From the NCBI RefSeq assembly GCF_003852405.1, contig NZ_QAJM01000007.1, positions 62,001 to 126,000 of the forward strand: a stretch of DNA of 64,000 bases, read 5' to 3'. A program made the translations under genes and the position numbers. The notes under the pieces were generated by a model that saw only the letters and a list, made by a program, of their open reading frames with translations, was not told the origin of the DNA and ran no database searches. Shown here piece by piece: positions 7,451 through 17,412 of this stretch. The stretch comes from Pseudomonas sp. KBW05. GTDB lineage: Bacteria > Pseudomonadota > Gammaproteobacteria > Pseudomonadales > Pseudomonadaceae. Positions within the stretch are counted from its first letter, which is position 1, and every line of letters starts with the position of its first letter.

Positions 7451-8957
7451 GTCCCAGCCAACCAAAATCATCATCGCCAACACCCCATTACGTTGGCAGG
7501 ACGTGGTCGCCGTCGCTCGTCACGGCGCGGTCCTCGAGCTCTCGGGCCAAGCCTGGGCCCGCATCGACAATGCCCAGGCCATCGTGCAACGCATCGTCAC
7601 CAGCGGCGAACGCGCCTACGGCGTGAACACCGGCCTGGGCGCGTTGTGCAATGTCTCGCTCAAGGGCGAGCAACTCAGCCAGCTGTCGCGCAACACCCTG
7701 CTGAGCCACGCCTGTGGCGTCGGCCCGGTGCTCAGCGACGAACAGACCCGCGCCATCATCTGCGCCGCTGTCATCAACTACAGCCACGGCAAATCCGGCC
7801 TGCACCCGCAGGTGGTGCATGCGTTGCTGGCGCTGCTCAACCACGGCATCACGCCGCAAGTACCGTCCCAGGGCTCGGTGGGTTACCTGACCCACATGGC
7901 CCACGTCGGCGTGGCCTTGTTGGGTGTGGGCAATGTGAGCTATCGCGGTCGGATCGTTACGGCGCAAGAGGCATTGAGTGCCGAAGGTTTGCAGCCGGTG
8001 GTGCTCGGCGCCAAGGACGGCCTGTGCCTGGTCAACGGCACGCCGTGCATGACCGGCCTGAGCTGCCTGGCCCTGGCCGATGCGCACCCTTTGCTGCAAT
8101 GGGCCGACGTGATCGGCGCCATGAGTTTCGAGGCCCAGCGCGGCCAGATCGATGCGTTTGACGAAGAAATCATCGCCCTCAAGCCGCACCCGGGCATGCA
8201 GCACGTCGGTATCAACCTGCGTGCGCTGCTGGACGGCAGTGAAGTGATCGCCAGCAGCAAAGGCATCCGCACCCAGGATGCGTTGAGCATCCGCTCGATC
8301 CCGCAGATCCACGGTGCGGCCCGCGACCAGGTGGAACACGCCACGCGCCAGATCGAGACCGAACTCAACAGCGCCACCGACAACCCGCTGCTGCTCGGCA
8401 CGCCGGACAGCTACCGCGTGGTGTCCCAGGCCAACCCGCACGGGCAATCGGTTGCCCTGGCGGCGGACCTGCTCGCCATCGCCATGGCCGAGATCGGCTC
8501 GGTGGCCGAACGCCGCCTGGACCGCTTGATCAACCCGCATGTCAGCGGCTTGCCGGCGTTCCTCGTCAGCAACCCCGGGGTCAACTCCGGGATGATGATC
8601 GTGCAGTACGTCGCCGCGTCCCTGTGTGGGCAAAACCGCCAACTGGCGCAACCGGCGGTGCTCGACAACTTCGTCACTTCGGGCCTGCAGGAAGACCACC
8701 TGAGCATGGGCACCAACGCCGCGCTCAAGCTGCACCAGGTGTTGGCCAACGTCACGCAGATCCTCGCCATCGAGTATTTGCTGGCGGCCCAGGCGTTCGA
8801 ATTCCTGAAGGACCAGCGTTTCGGCGCCGGCACCGACCGCGCCTGGCGCTTGTTGCGCGAAGTGGTCCCCGCCTACGAACAAGACCGCTGGCTGGCGCCG
8901 GACATTGCCGCCGCCGCCCAGTTGCTCAAAGACACCGCGTTACCCAATTTGCACTGA
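7449..8957 (+). CDS. hutH1: HutH1, histidase-family protein lacking the MIO Ala-Ser-Gly triad
   Basis: A 502-residue member of the aromatic amino-acid ammonia-lyase family, paralogous to the adjacent hutH2. Conserved pieces include YGVNTGLG, LVNGTPCMTGLS, SATDNPLL, VNSGMMIVQY and QEDHLSMGTNAALK. At the catalytic loop it reads GSVGYLTHMAH (from residue 142), where active enzymes read [14 protein letters not shown]: the three residues that cyclise into the MIO cofactor are missing in frame. It is therefore unlikely to be a normal histidine ammonia-lyase. The frame is intact and codon use matches its neighbours, so it is not a simple pseudogene. The start at 7449 is preferred to an ATG at 7443 because GAAGG (7437-7441) is 7 bases away rather than 1. 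A regulatory, carrier or different lyase role is possible but unproven. Confidence 0.85.
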   Translation: MSQPTKIIIANTPLRWQDVVAVARHGAVLELSGQAWARIDNAQAIVQRIVTSGERAYGVNTGLGALCNVSLKGEQLSQLSRNTLLSHACGVGPVLSDEQTRAIICAAVINYSHGKSGLHPQVVHALLALLNHGITPQVPSQGSVGYLTHMAHVGVALLGVGNVSYRGRIVTAQEALSAEGLQPVVLGAKDGLCLVNGTPCMTGLSCLALADAHPLLQWADVIGAMSFEAQRGQIDAFDEEIIALKPHPGMQHVGINLRALLDGSEVIASSKGIRTQDALSIRSIPQIHGAARDQVEHATRQIETELNSATDNPLLLGTPDSYRVVSQANPHGQSVALAADLLAIAMAEIGSVAERRLDRLINPHVSGLPAFLVSNPGVNSGMMIVQYVAASLCGQNRQLAQPAVLDNFVTSGLQEDHLSMGTNAALKLHQVLANVTQILAIEYLLAAQAFEFLKDQRFGAGTDRAWRLLREVVPAYEQDRWLAPDIAAAAQLLKDTALPNLH

Positions 8958-8990
8958 TCGTCAAAAGAACAATTCAAAAGGAGTAGGAAT

Positions 8991-10523
8991 GTGACTGCGC
9001 TAAATCTGATTCCAGGCCAACTGAGCCTTGCCCAACTGCGGGCTATCTACCAGCAGCCGGTGACACTCAGTCTGGATGACAGCGCCACGGCGCAGATCGA
9101 AGCCAGTGTGGCCTGCGTGGAGCAAATTCTCGCCGAGAACCGCACCGCCTACGGCATCAACACCGGTTTCGGCCTGCTGGCCTCGACCCGCATCGCCAGT
9201 GAAGACCTGGAAAACCTCCAGCGTTCCCTGGTGCTGTCCCACGCCGCCGGCGTCGGCGAGCCCATCAGCGATGCGCTGGTGCGGCTGGTCATGGTGCTCA
9301 AGGTCAACAGCCTCAGCCGTGGTTTCTCCGGGATTCGTCGGCAGGTGATCGACGCGTTGATCGCGCTGATCAATGCCGAGGTGTACCCGCACATTCCGCT
9401 GAAAGGTTCGGTGGGTGCCTCCGGTGACTTGGCGCCGTTGGCGCATATGTCCCTGGTGCTGCTGGGCGAAGGCAAGGCGCGCTACAAGGGCGAATGGCTG
9501 GAAGCCACCGAGGCGCTGAAAGTCGCCGGCCTGACGCCGCTGACCCTCGCCGCCAAAGAAGGCCTGGCGCTGCTCAACGGCACCCAGGTCTCCACCGCCT
9601 ACGCCTTGCGCGGCCTGTTTGAAGGTGAAGACCTGTTCGCCGGTGCCCTGGCGTGCGGCGCGCTCACCGTGGAAGCGGTGCTCGGTTCGCGCTCGCCATT
9701 CGACGCGCGTATTCACGCCGCTCGCGGCCAGCGCGGGCAGATCGACGCCGCCGCGGCCTATCGCGACCTGCTCGGCGAAAGCAGCCAGGTGTCGCAGTCG
9801 CACCAGAACTGCGACAAGGTACAAGACCCGTACTCCCTGCGTTGCCAGCCGCAAGTCATGGGCGCCTGCCTGACCCAGTTCCGCCAGGCTGCGGAAGTGC
9901 TGGTGGTCGAAGCCAACGCCGTGTCGGATAACCCGCTGGTATTTGCCGCCGAAGGCGACGTGATCTCCGGCGGTAACTTCCACGCCGAACCGGTGGCCAT
10001 GGCCGCTGACAACATGGCCCTGGCCATCGCTGAAATCGGCTCCCTCAGCGAGCGCCGTATCTCGTTGATGATGGACAAACACATGTCCCAACTGCCGCCG
10101 TTCCTGGTGGGCAATGGCGGGGTCAACTCCGGTTTCATGATCGCCCAGGTGACCGCTGCCGCGCTCGCCAGCGAGAACAAGGCGCTGGCCCACCCCCATA
10201 GCGTGGACAGCCTGCCAACCTCCGCCAACCAGGAAGACCATGTGTCGATGGCCCCGGCGGCGGGCAAGCGCCTGTGGGAAATGGCCGAGAACACCCGTGG
10301 CGTGTTGGCGGTCGAGTGGCTTGCGGCCTGCCAGGGCCTGGACCTGCGTGAAGGCCTGAAAACCTCGTCGAAGTTGGAAAAGGCCCGCGGCATCCTGCGC
10401 GACAAAGTGGCGTTCTATGAGAAGGACCGTTTCTTCGCCCCGGACATCAACGCCGCCAGCGAGTTGCTTGCCAGCCGCTGCCTGAATGAACTGGTGCCGG
10501 CCAAATTGCTGCCGAGCCTGTAA
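8991..10523 (+). CDS. hutH2: Histidine ammonia-lyase (histidase), catalytically complete copy
   Basis: Converts histidine to urocanate and ammonia, the first step of the pathway. The 510-residue protein carries the MIO-forming triad intact in [14 protein letters not shown] (ASG at 143-145), plus YGINTGFG near residue 52, [16 protein letters not shown] and QEDHVSMAP. It begins with GTG at 8991, behind AAAAGGAGTAGGAAT, 33 bp after hutH1. The presence of this full enzyme next to the triad-less HutH1 means that growth on histidine should depend on this gene. Confidence 0.96.
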   Translation: MTALNLIPGQLSLAQLRAIYQQPVTLSLDDSATAQIEASVACVEQILAENRTAYGINTGFGLLASTRIASEDLENLQRSLVLSHAAGVGEPISDALVRLVMVLKVNSLSRGFSGIRRQVIDALIALINAEVYPHIPLKGSVGASGDLAPLAHMSLVLLGEGKARYKGEWLEATEALKVAGLTPLTLAAKEGLALLNGTQVSTAYALRGLFEGEDLFAGALACGALTVEAVLGSRSPFDARIHAARGQRGQIDAAAAYRDLLGESSQVSQSHQNCDKVQDPYSLRCQPQVMGACLTQFRQAAEVLVVEANAVSDNPLVFAAEGDVISGGNFHAEPVAMAADNMALAIAEIGSLSERRISLMMDKHMSQLPPFLVGNGGVNSGFMIAQVTAAALASENKALAHPHSVDSLPTSANQEDHVSMAPAAGKRLWEMAENTRGVLAVEWLAACQGLDLREGLKTSSKLEKARGILRDKVAFYEKDRFFAPDINAASELLASRCLNELVPAKLLPSL

Positions 10524-10545
10524 ACCAAAGGGCACTGAGTACTTT

Positions 10546-10642
10546 CTGTGGCGAGGGAGCTTGCTCCCGCTGGGCGGCGTAGCGGCCCCAAAAATCTGGG
10601 GAGCGCTGCGCACTCCAGCGGGAGCAAGCTCCCTCGCCACAG
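10546..10642. repeat. REPIN of a second REP family
   Basis: Inverted arms ctgtggcgagggagcttgct (continuing cccgctgg) and their complement enclose a GC-rich centre. The arm sequence differs from the tgtgggagcgggcttgctcg family used everywhere else here, so it belongs to a different REP group. It separates hutH2 from the histidine permease gene. Confidence 0.9.
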
Positions 10643-10697
10643 AGGTCCATTGCCTGGCTTTGAATTTTCTCAGGATAAAAATAATTAGGGACGAGAA

Positions 10698-12104
10698 ATG
10701 CATCAGGAACAAGGTTTGAAACGCGGGCTAAGCGCCCGCCATATTCGCTTCATGGCACTGGGGTCGGCGATCGGCACCGGGCTTTTCTACGGCTCCGCCT
10801 CGGCCATCCAGATGGCCGGCCCCGCCGTGCTGCTGGCGTACCTGATCGGCGGCGCCGCAGTGTTCATGGTGATGCGCGCCCTTGGCGAGATGGCCGTGCA
10901 CAACCCGGTGTCTGGCTCGTTCGGCCAGTACGCCAGCACCTACCTGGGCCCTATGGCCGGCTTTATCCTCGGCTGGACCTACGCGTTTGAAATGATCATC
11001 GTCTGCCTCGCCGACGTCACCGCGTTTGGCATCTACATGGGCTTCTGGTTTCCCGAAGTGGCGCGCTGGGTCTGGGTGCTGGGCATTGTGTTTTTGATCG
11101 GCGGCCTGAACCTGTGCAACGTCAAAGTGTTTGGCGAGATGGAGTTCTGGCTGTCGCTGCTCAAGGTCGGCGCCATTGTCGCGATGATCCTCGGCGGCTT
11201 CGGCATCATGCTGTTTGGTATCCACACGGCCGGTGAAACCCAGGCCAGCGGCCTCAGCAACCTGTGGGCCCACGGCGGCTTCATGCCCAACGGCATCGGC
11301 GGCCTGATCGCCTCGTTTGCCGTGGTGATGTTTGCTTTCGGCGGTATCGAGATCATCGGCATCACCGCCGGTGAAGCCAAGGACCCGCAACGCGTGATCC
11401 CCAAGGCGATCAACGCCGTGCCGCTGCGCATCCTGCTGTTCTACGTGCTGACCCTGTTTGTGCTGATGGCCATCTACCCGTGGCCGCAGATCGGCAGCCA
11501 GGGCAGCCCGTTCGTGCAGATCTTCAGCAACCTCGGCATCGGCTCGGCGGCGACCATCCTCAATATCGTGGTGATCTCGGCGGCCGTCTCGGCGATCAAC
11601 AGCGATATCTTCGGCGCCGGCCGCATGATGTACGGCCTGGCCCAGCAAGGGCAGGCGCCCAAAGGCTTTGCGCAACTGTCCAAACAGGGCGTGCCGTGGA
11701 TGACCGTGGTGGTGATGGCCGCCGCGCTGCTGGGCGGCGTGGTGCTCAACTACCTGATCCCGGAAAACGTATTCCTGCTGATCGCCTCGATTGCCACCTT
11801 CGCCACCGTGTGGGTGTGGCTGATGATCCTGTTTACCCAGGTCGCCATGCGCCGCTCGATGACCCGCGAGCAGGTGGCCGAGCTGAAATTCCCGGTACCG
11901 TTCTGGCCCTATGCGCCGGCGGCGGCCATCGTGTTCATGCTGTTTGTGTTTGGTGTGCTGGGTTACTTCCCGGACACCCAGGCGGCCTTGCTGGTCGGCG
12001 CCGTGTGGATCGTGCTGCTGGTGCTGGCCTACCTGCTGTGGGTCAAGCCCGCTGCCGGGCAAGCGGCCAAGGTCCATTACGACCCGGCTTTGTCTCATCG
12101 TTAA
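10698..12104 (+). CDS. hutTh: Histidine permease, APC (amino acid-polyamine-organocation) family
   Basis: A 468-residue inner-membrane protein with about 12 predicted helices and the amino-acid permease hallmark [12 protein letters not shown] near residues 17-28, followed by [16 protein letters not shown] and [11 protein letters not shown] in helices 2-3. It resembles ProY/HutT of the AAT subfamily, which are proton-coupled importers of histidine, proline or aromatic amino acids. Its place between hutH2 and hutI, matching the SBW25 hut locus, indicates histidine as substrate. AGGGACGAG precedes the ATG. The operon therefore encodes three uptake routes: this permease, HutTu and HutXWV. Confidence 0.9.
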   Translation: MHQEQGLKRGLSARHIRFMALGSAIGTGLFYGSASAIQMAGPAVLLAYLIGGAAVFMVMRALGEMAVHNPVSGSFGQYASTYLGPMAGFILGWTYAFEMIIVCLADVTAFGIYMGFWFPEVARWVWVLGIVFLIGGLNLCNVKVFGEMEFWLSLLKVGAIVAMILGGFGIMLFGIHTAGETQASGLSNLWAHGGFMPNGIGGLIASFAVVMFAFGGIEIIGITAGEAKDPQRVIPKAINAVPLRILLFYVLTLFVLMAIYPWPQIGSQGSPFVQIFSNLGIGSAATILNIVVISAAVSAINSDIFGAGRMMYGLAQQGQAPKGFAQLSKQGVPWMTVVVMAAALLGGVVLNYLIPENVFLLIASIATFATVWVWLMILFTQVAMRRSMTREQVAELKFPVPFWPYAPAAAIVFMLFVFGVLGYFPDTQAALLVGAVWIVLLVLAYLLWVKPAAGQAAKVHYDPALSHR

Positions 12105-12119
12105 TTTAGGGAGGCGTTG

Positions 12120-13325
12120 ATGAAAACGCTTTGGCAACACTGCCACGTCGCAACCATGGCGGGCGGCAAGTATTCGATCATCGAGGATGCTGCCCTGGTC
12201 ACCGCAGGTCAGCTCATCGAGTGGATCGGCCCCTTGGCCGAACTGCCCCAGGGTGACTATGCGCAGGTTCATGACCTGCAAGGCGCGTGGGTCACCCCCG
12301 GGCTGATCGACTGCCACACCCACACGGTGTTCGGTGGCAATCGCAGTGGCGAATTCGAGCAGCGCCTGGAAGGCGTGAGCTATGCCGACATCGCGGCCAA
12401 GGGCGGCGGGATTGCCAGCACCGTGCGCGCCACCCGCGCGGCGAGCGAAGATGAACTGTTCGAAAGCGCCCACAAACGCCTGCGCAGTTTGCTGCGCGAC
12501 GGCGTGACCACGGTGGAGATCAAGTCCGGTTATGGCCTGGACCTGGCCAACGAACGCAAGATGCTGCGCGTGGCCCGTCGCCTGGGTGAAGCGCTGCCGG
12601 TCAGCGTGCGCGCCACATGCCTGGCCGCTCATGCGTTGCCGCCGGAGTACAAGGACCGCGCCGACGATTACATCGAACACATCTGCCAAGAGATGCTGCC
12701 AGCCCTGGCAGCCGAAGGGCTGGTGGACGCGGTGGACGCGTTCTGCGAATACCTGGCGTTTTCTACCGAGCAGGTCGAGCGCGTGTTCAAGGTCGCCCAG
12801 CACTTGGGCCTGCCGGTGAAACTGCACGCCGAGCAACTCTCGTCGCTGCACGGCTCCAGCCTGGCGGCGCGGTATCACGCGTTGTCGGCGGACCACCTGG
12901 AGTTCATGACCGAAGCAGACGCCATCGCCATGGCCGCCTCCGGCACCGTCGCCGTGTTGCTGCCGGGGGCGTTCTACTTCCTGCGCGAAACCCAGCTGCC
13001 GCCAATGGACGCCCTGCGCAAGCACGGCGTGAAGATCGCCATCGCCAGCGACCTCAACCCCGGCACCTCGCCGGCGTTGTCGGTGCGCCTGATGCTGAAC
13101 ATGGCCTGCACCTTGTTCCGCATGACCCCGGAAGAAGCCCTGGCCGGTGCCACGCAACATGCTGCGACGGCGCTGGGCATGGGCGACACCCACGGCTCCC
13201 TGGAAGTGGGCAAGGTCGCGGATTTTGTCGCCTGGCAGATTGATCGTCCCGCCGACCTGGCCTACTGGCTGGGCGGCGAACTGGATAAACGCGTCGTGCG
13301 CCACGGCGTCGATGTCACCGTCTGA
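12120..13325 (+). CDS. hutI: Imidazolonepropionase
   Basis: Hydrolyses 4-imidazolone-5-propionate to N-formimino-glutamate, step three of the pathway. The 401-residue amidohydrolase-fold protein shows the metal-binding motif [20 protein letters not shown] near residues 62-80, HAEQ near 240 and the metal aspartate in SDLNPGTSP near 314. The start is the ATG at 12120, not the TTG at 12117, with GGGAGG about 6 bases upstream. It ends with TGA at 13323-13325, inside the ribosome binding region of hutG, so translation of the two is probably linked. Confidence 0.97.
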   Translation: MKTLWQHCHVATMAGGKYSIIEDAALVTAGQLIEWIGPLAELPQGDYAQVHDLQGAWVTPGLIDCHTHTVFGGNRSGEFEQRLEGVSYADIAAKGGGIASTVRATRAASEDELFESAHKRLRSLLRDGVTTVEIKSGYGLDLANERKMLRVARRLGEALPVSVRATCLAAHALPPEYKDRADDYIEHICQEMLPALAAEGLVDAVDAFCEYLAFSTEQVERVFKVAQHLGLPVKLHAEQLSSLHGSSLAARYHALSADHLEFMTEADAIAMAASGTVAVLLPGAFYFLRETQLPPMDALRKHGVKIAIASDLNPGTSPALSVRLMLNMACTLFRMTPEEALAGATQHAATALGMGDTHGSLEVGKVADFVAWQIDRPADLAYWLGGELDKRVVRHGVDVTV

Positions 13326-13336
13326 GGAGTAGGGTT

Positions 13337-14137
13337 GTGGATAAGGTTCTGAACTTCAAACAAGGCCGGGTGCCGCTGCTGATCAGCATGCCCCACGCGG
13401 GTCTGCGCCTGACGCCTGCGGTCGAGGCCGGGTTGATCCCCGAGGCACAAAGCCTGCCGGACACCGACTGGCATATCCCCACGTTGTATGACTTTGCCGA
13501 GGCGCTGGGTGCCAGCACTTTGTCAGCCGAATACTCACGGTTTGTGATCGACCTGAACCGGCCATCCGACGACAAGCCGCTGTATGTCGGCGCCACCACC
13601 GGGCTGTATCCGGCCACGTTGTTCGACGGCGTGCCGTTGTTCCGTGAGGGGCTGGAGCCGAACGAGACAGAACGCGCCAGTTACTTGCAGAAGATTTGGG
13701 GCCCGTATCACCGCACGCTGCAGGAGGAACTGGCACGGCTCAAGGCCGAGTTCGGCTACGCGTTGCTGTTTGATGCGCACTCGATCCGCTCGGTGATCCC
13801 GCACCTGTTCGACGGCAAGCTGCCGGACTTCAACCTCGGCACCTTCAATGGCGCTGCCTGTGATCCCGAGTTGGCCAGCCAACTGGAAGCCATCTGCGCC
13901 GGGCATACGCAGTACAGCCATGTGTTGAACGGGCGCTTCAAGGGCGGGCATATCACCCGCCATTACGGCAACCCTGCGCAGGATATTCATGCGGTGCAGC
14001 TGGAGTTGTGCCAGAGCACCTATATGGAAGAGGTTGAGCCGTTTCGTTATCGGGCGGATCTGGCTGAGCCGACGCGGGTGGTGTTGAAGCAGTTGTTGGA
14101 AGGGGTGTTGGCCTGGGGGCAGAAGCGTTACGGCTGA
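13337..14137 (+). CDS. hutG: N-formylglutamate amidohydrolase (deformylase)
   Basis: Releases formate from N-formylglutamate to give glutamate, the last step of the five-step route used by pseudomonads in which the formimino group is first deaminated by HutF. The 266-residue protein opens with VPLLISMPHAGLRLTP and carries LLFDAHSIRS and GGHITRHYG, conserved in the FGase family. It begins with GTG at 13337 behind GAGGAG (13324-13329). hutF itself is not in the window and in relatives lies beyond hutC. Confidence 0.95.
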   Translation: MDKVLNFKQGRVPLLISMPHAGLRLTPAVEAGLIPEAQSLPDTDWHIPTLYDFAEALGASTLSAEYSRFVIDLNRPSDDKPLYVGATTGLYPATLFDGVPLFREGLEPNETERASYLQKIWGPYHRTLQEELARLKAEFGYALLFDAHSIRSVIPHLFDGKLPDFNLGTFNGAACDPELASQLEAICAGHTQYSHVLNGRFKGGHITRHYGNPAQDIHAVQLELCQSTYMEEVEPFRYRADLAEPTRVVLKQLLEGVLAWGQKRYG

Positions 14138-14142
14138 AATCG

Positions 14143-14229
14143 CTTTCGCGAGCAAGCCCGCTCCCACAGTTGACTGCATTCCAGAGTTGGAACTCGGTCA
14201 AGTGTGGGAGCTGGCTTGCCTGCGATGAC
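14143..14229. repeat. Two opposed REP arms
   Basis: A right-type arm (14143-14168, cagcccgctcc variant region) is followed 33 bp later by a left-type arm (14202-14228, tgtgggagctggcttgcctg). They point outward relative to normal REPINs and differ in variant, so they are two single REPs rather than one REPIN. Confidence 0.8.
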
Positions 14230-14335
14230 GGCCCCACAGTCGCCCCAGTGCAACTGCCGGTCGCCCCAGTTCGTGTTCACCCCGGCCCCACTGGTTAAGG
14301 TTGTTGAATAACAACAGCCGAGTGAGACCGCCCCC

Positions 14336-15271
14336 ATGCAAAAAACCTTGTTGAGCCTCATCGGCGCCGCACTGTTCAGTGCACACGCCATGGCCGCCGA
14401 ACCCGCTTCCTGCAAAAGCATCCGCATGGGTGTGGTCAGTTGGACCGACGTGGTCGCCACCTCCGGCATGGCCGACGTGCTGCTCAATGGCCTGGGCTAC
14501 GACAGCAAGCAGACCAGCGCCGTGCAGCAGATCATCTTTGCCGGCATCCGCGACAAGCGCTTGGACATCTTCCTCGGCTACTGGAAACCGGCGATGGACA
14601 ACAACATCGCGCCGTTCCTCGCCGCCAAACAGGTCAAGGTCTTTGATAAACCCAGCCTCGCCGATGCCCAGGCGACCCTGGCCGTGCCGCAATACGTGGC
14701 CGACGCGGGCTTGAAAACCTTTGCCGATATTGCTCGCTTCAAGGACAAGCTGGGCGGCAAGCTCTACGGCATCGAGCCCGGCAGCGGCGCGAACACCGAT
14801 ATCCAGAAAATGATCGACACCAACCGCTTCGGCCTTGGCGGCTTCAAGCTGGTGGCCTCCGGTGAGGCGGGCATGCTGGCGGCAGTGCAGCGTGCGGTGA
14901 ACCGCAAGGAGTTCGTGGTATTTGTCGGTTGGACCCCGCACCCGATGAACATCAATATGAAAATGGCCTACCTCACCGGCAGTGAGGACGTGTTCGGCCC
15001 CGACGAAGGTCGCGCCACGGTGTCCACCGTCACCGCGCCGGACTTCGCCGAGCGCTGCCCCAATGCCAACCGCCTGCTGGAAAACCTCACCTACACGGCC
15101 GCCCAGGAGAGCCAGTTGATGGTGCCGATCATGGAACGCCAGTCGCCGCAGGATGTGGCCAGGCAGTGGTTGCGCGACCATCCCGAGGATTTGCAGCGCT
15201 GGCTGGCGGGAGTGACGGCGTTTGATGGCAAGGATGGCGTGGCGGCTGTACAGGCTAGCCTCAAACCCTGA
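14336..15271 (+). CDS. Choline/betaine-type ABC substrate-binding protein (orphan)
   Basis: A 311-residue periplasmic binding protein of the OpuAC fold with signal peptide MQKTLLSLIGAALFSAHAMA, cleaved before AEPAS. The segments MGVVSWTDVVATSGMADVLL, DIFLGYWKPAMDNNI and FVVFVGWTPHPMNINMKMAYL resemble ChoX/BetX/CaiX-type choline, betaine or carnitine binding proteins, in which the aromatic residues form the quaternary-amine cage. No permease or ATPase gene adjoins it; the nearest of the right family are hutW and hutV. It may act as an alternative binding protein for those or for a distant CbcWV-like transporter. Ligand specificity cannot be decided from the sequence. Confidence 0.85.
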   Translation: MQKTLLSLIGAALFSAHAMAAEPASCKSIRMGVVSWTDVVATSGMADVLLNGLGYDSKQTSAVQQIIFAGIRDKRLDIFLGYWKPAMDNNIAPFLAAKQVKVFDKPSLADAQATLAVPQYVADAGLKTFADIARFKDKLGGKLYGIEPGSGANTDIQKMIDTNRFGLGGFKLVASGEAGMLAAVQRAVNRKEFVVFVGWTPHPMNINMKMAYLTGSEDVFGPDEGRATVSTVTAPDFAERCPNANRLLENLTYTAAQESQLMVPIMERQSPQDVARQWLRDHPEDLQRWLAGVTAFDGKDGVAAVQASLKP

Positions 15272-15285
15272 AACACCACCTACCA

Positions 15286-15376
15286 ATGTGGGAGCGGGCT
15301 TGCTCGCGAATGCGGAGTGTCAGTCACTAAATCTCTTACTGACCCACCGCATTCGCGAGCAAGCCCGCTCCCACAT
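15286..15376. repeat. REPIN
   Basis: Standard 91-bp inverted pair of the main REP family, between the binding protein gene and the esterase gene. Confidence 0.92.
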
Positions 15377-15407
15377 TTTAGATCTCCAGCGTTAGGGATA
15401 TTTACTT

Positions 15408-16337
15408 ATGTATCCAATTTCTCCGCAGCTTGCCGCCTTCGTCGCCAAGACCGAATCCTTCACCACCACCGATACCTCCCTGGCCAGCCTGCGCCAGAAC
15501 TACAACCGCATGTGCCAGGCCTTCACCCCGCCACCGCCGCAAGGCCTGCTAATCGAAGATTTTTCCCTGGGCGGCGTAGCCGTGCGCAGTTACCGACCCA
15601 CCACCCCCACCCCTCCCAACGGCTGGCCCTGCCTTCTATATATGCACGGCGGTGGCTGGGTGGTCGGCGGGCTGGATTCCCACGACTTCATCTGCTTTGA
15701 ACTGGCCACTGCGCTGCAGGTGCTGGTGATCGCCATCGACTACCGCTTGGCCCCTGAGCACCCGTTCCCGGCGGCGTACGACGATTGCCGCAGCGTGTGG
15801 CAGGCGATCCAGGCGGGGCAGGGGCCGCATGCCATCAACCGCCAGCGCCTGGTGGTGGCGGGCGACAGTGCGGGGGGCAATCTGGCGGCGGCGTTATGCC
15901 TGGGGTTGCGTGACGACGGGCAGCCGTTGCCCTTGGCTCAAGCGCTGATCTACCCGGGGCTGGGCGGCCCGGCGGATTTACCGTCGCGGCGTGATTGCGC
16001 GGATGCGCCGTTGCTGAGTACGGCAGATACCTTCGATTACCTGGCGTTGTATCTGTCAGACGACGGGACATCCTCGGCCTACGCCAGGCCGTTGTTGGCT
16101 GAAACATTCAGCGGTTTACCCAAGGCCTTCATCGCCGTAGCCCAGTTCGACCCCTTGCGTGACGACGGCCGGCTGTACGCCGAACGCTTGCAGGCGGCCG
16201 GCGTCGACACGCTGCTGTATCCCGGCAAAGGCCTGGTGCACGGCTGCCTGCGGGCGCGGCGGCAGGTGGCGGAGGTGGATCAACTCTACGACTACTTGCT
16301 GCGCTACCTGAGGAGCGAAGGGCTGACACAGGTCTAA
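15408..16337 (+). CDS. Alpha/beta hydrolase, hormone-sensitive-lipase-type esterase
   Basis: A 309-residue esterase of bacterial lipase family IV. The oxyanion-hole motif HGGG is at 80-83 and the nucleophile elbow GDSAGG has Ser154; the Asp and His of the triad are likely in QFDPLRDDG near 248 and LVHGCLR near 277. DYRLAPEHPFPAAYDD (111-126) is typical of the family. No signal peptide is evident, so it is probably cytosolic. Members hydrolyse short-chain acyl esters; the natural substrate is unknown. It lies on the same strand as, but some 100 bp before, pip, and there is no sign that they share a pathway. Confidence 0.85.
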   Translation: MYPISPQLAAFVAKTESFTTTDTSLASLRQNYNRMCQAFTPPPPQGLLIEDFSLGGVAVRSYRPTTPTPPNGWPCLLYMHGGGWVVGGLDSHDFICFELATALQVLVIAIDYRLAPEHPFPAAYDDCRSVWQAIQAGQGPHAINRQRLVVAGDSAGGNLAAALCLGLRDDGQPLPLAQALIYPGLGGPADLPSRRDCADAPLLSTADTFDYLALYLSDDGTSSAYARPLLAETFSGLPKAFIAVAQFDPLRDDGRLYAERLQAAGVDTLLYPGKGLVHGCLRARRQVAEVDQLYDYLLRYLRSEGLTQV

Positions 16338-16440
16338 GCGCTCAAGGACATGCTCATTGCACAATTCGGGTTTATAGTGCCAGACGGCAAAATAAAAGAC
16401 GTCCCCCCAGGGATGAACCCGACCCCTTACGGAGCGCGCA

Positions 16441-17412
16441 ATGCAGACTTGGTTTCCACAGATCAAACCCTACGCCCGGCACGATCTGGCCGTCGATGAC
16501 ACGCACACCCTGTACGTCGACGAAAGTGGCTCCCCCGAAGGCTTGCCCGTCGTCTTCATCCACGGTGGCCCTGGTGCCGGTTGCGATGCCAACAGTCGCT
16601 GCTATTTCGATCCGAACCTGTATCACATTGTCACCTTCGACCAGCGTGGCTGCGGGCGCTCCACCCCGCGTGCGAGCCTGGAAAACAACACCACCTGGGA
16701 CCTGGTCGCCGACCTTGAGCGCATCCGCGAACACCTGGGCATCGACAAATGGGTGCTGTTCGGCGGTTCCTGGGGCTCGACCCTGGCCCTGGCCTACGCG
16801 CAAACCCACCCCGAGCGTGTGCTTGGCCTGATCGTGCGCGGCATCTTCCTCGCCCGCCCGCAAGACATCGAATGGTTCTACCAGGCCGGTGCCAGCCGCC
16901 TGTTCCCGGATTACTGGCAGGATTACCTCGCGCCCATTCCTGCGGAGGAGCGCCACGACATGATCGCGGCCTACCACAAGCGCCTCACCGGCAACGACCA
17001 GATTGCCCAGATGCACGCGGCCAAGGCCTGGTCCGGCTGGGAAGGGCGCATGCTCGGCCTGTGCCCGAGCCCGCAGCATGTGGAGCGTTTCTCCGAGCCG
17101 CAGCGCGCGCTGTCGATTGCGCGGATCGAGTGCCACTACTTCACCAACAACTCCTTCCTGGAGCCCAACCAGCTGATTCGCGACATGCACAAGATCGCCC
17201 ATCTGCCTGGCGTAATCATCCATGGCCGCTACGATATGATCTGCCCGTTGGATAACGCTTGGGAGCTGCATCAGGCGTGGCCCAACAGTGAATTGCAGGT
17301 GATTCGCGAGGCCGGGCATGCGGCATCCGAGCCCGGTATTACCGATGCGTTGGTGCGTGCGACCGGCGAGATGGCCCGGCGCCTGCTTGACCTGCCGCCC
17401 GAAGAAGCATGA
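16441..17412 (+). CDS. pip: Proline iminopeptidase
   Basis: An alpha/beta hydrolase of peptidase family S33 that removes N-terminal proline from peptides. The 323-residue protein has HGGPG at 41-45 (oxyanion hole), FDQRGCGRS at 66-74, the nucleophile Ser110 in GGSWGS, and [12 protein letters not shown] near 259 and [10 protein letters not shown] near 292 for the Asp and His of the triad. The product starts [18 protein letters not shown], as in other proteobacterial Pip. It overlaps dtd by four bases, an arrangement also found in P. aeruginosa. Confidence 0.95.
   Translation: MQTWFPQIKPYARHDLAVDDTHTLYVDESGSPEGLPVVFIHGGPGAGCDANSRCYFDPNLYHIVTFDQRGCGRSTPRASLENNTTWDLVADLERIREHLGIDKWVLFGGSWGSTLALAYAQTHPERVLGLIVRGIFLARPQDIEWFYQAGASRLFPDYWQDYLAPIPAEERHDMIAAYHKRLTGNDQIAQMHAAKAWSGWEGRMLGLCPSPQHVERFSEPQRALSIARIECHYFTNNSFLEPNQLIRDMHKIAHLPGVIIHGRYDMICPLDNAWELHQAWPNSELQVIREAGHAASEPGITDALVRATGEMARRLLDLPPEEA

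Noticed and set aside
7872-7895. Frameshift in hutH1 at the catalytic loop
   Set aside because: The reading frame and homology continue on both sides; the loss is exactly three codons in frame.
10728-13304. 858-codon open frame on the minus strand across hutTh and hutI
   Set aside because: His/Gln/Gly/Ala-rich product typical of antisense to GC-rich coding sequence; it spans two well-supported genes.
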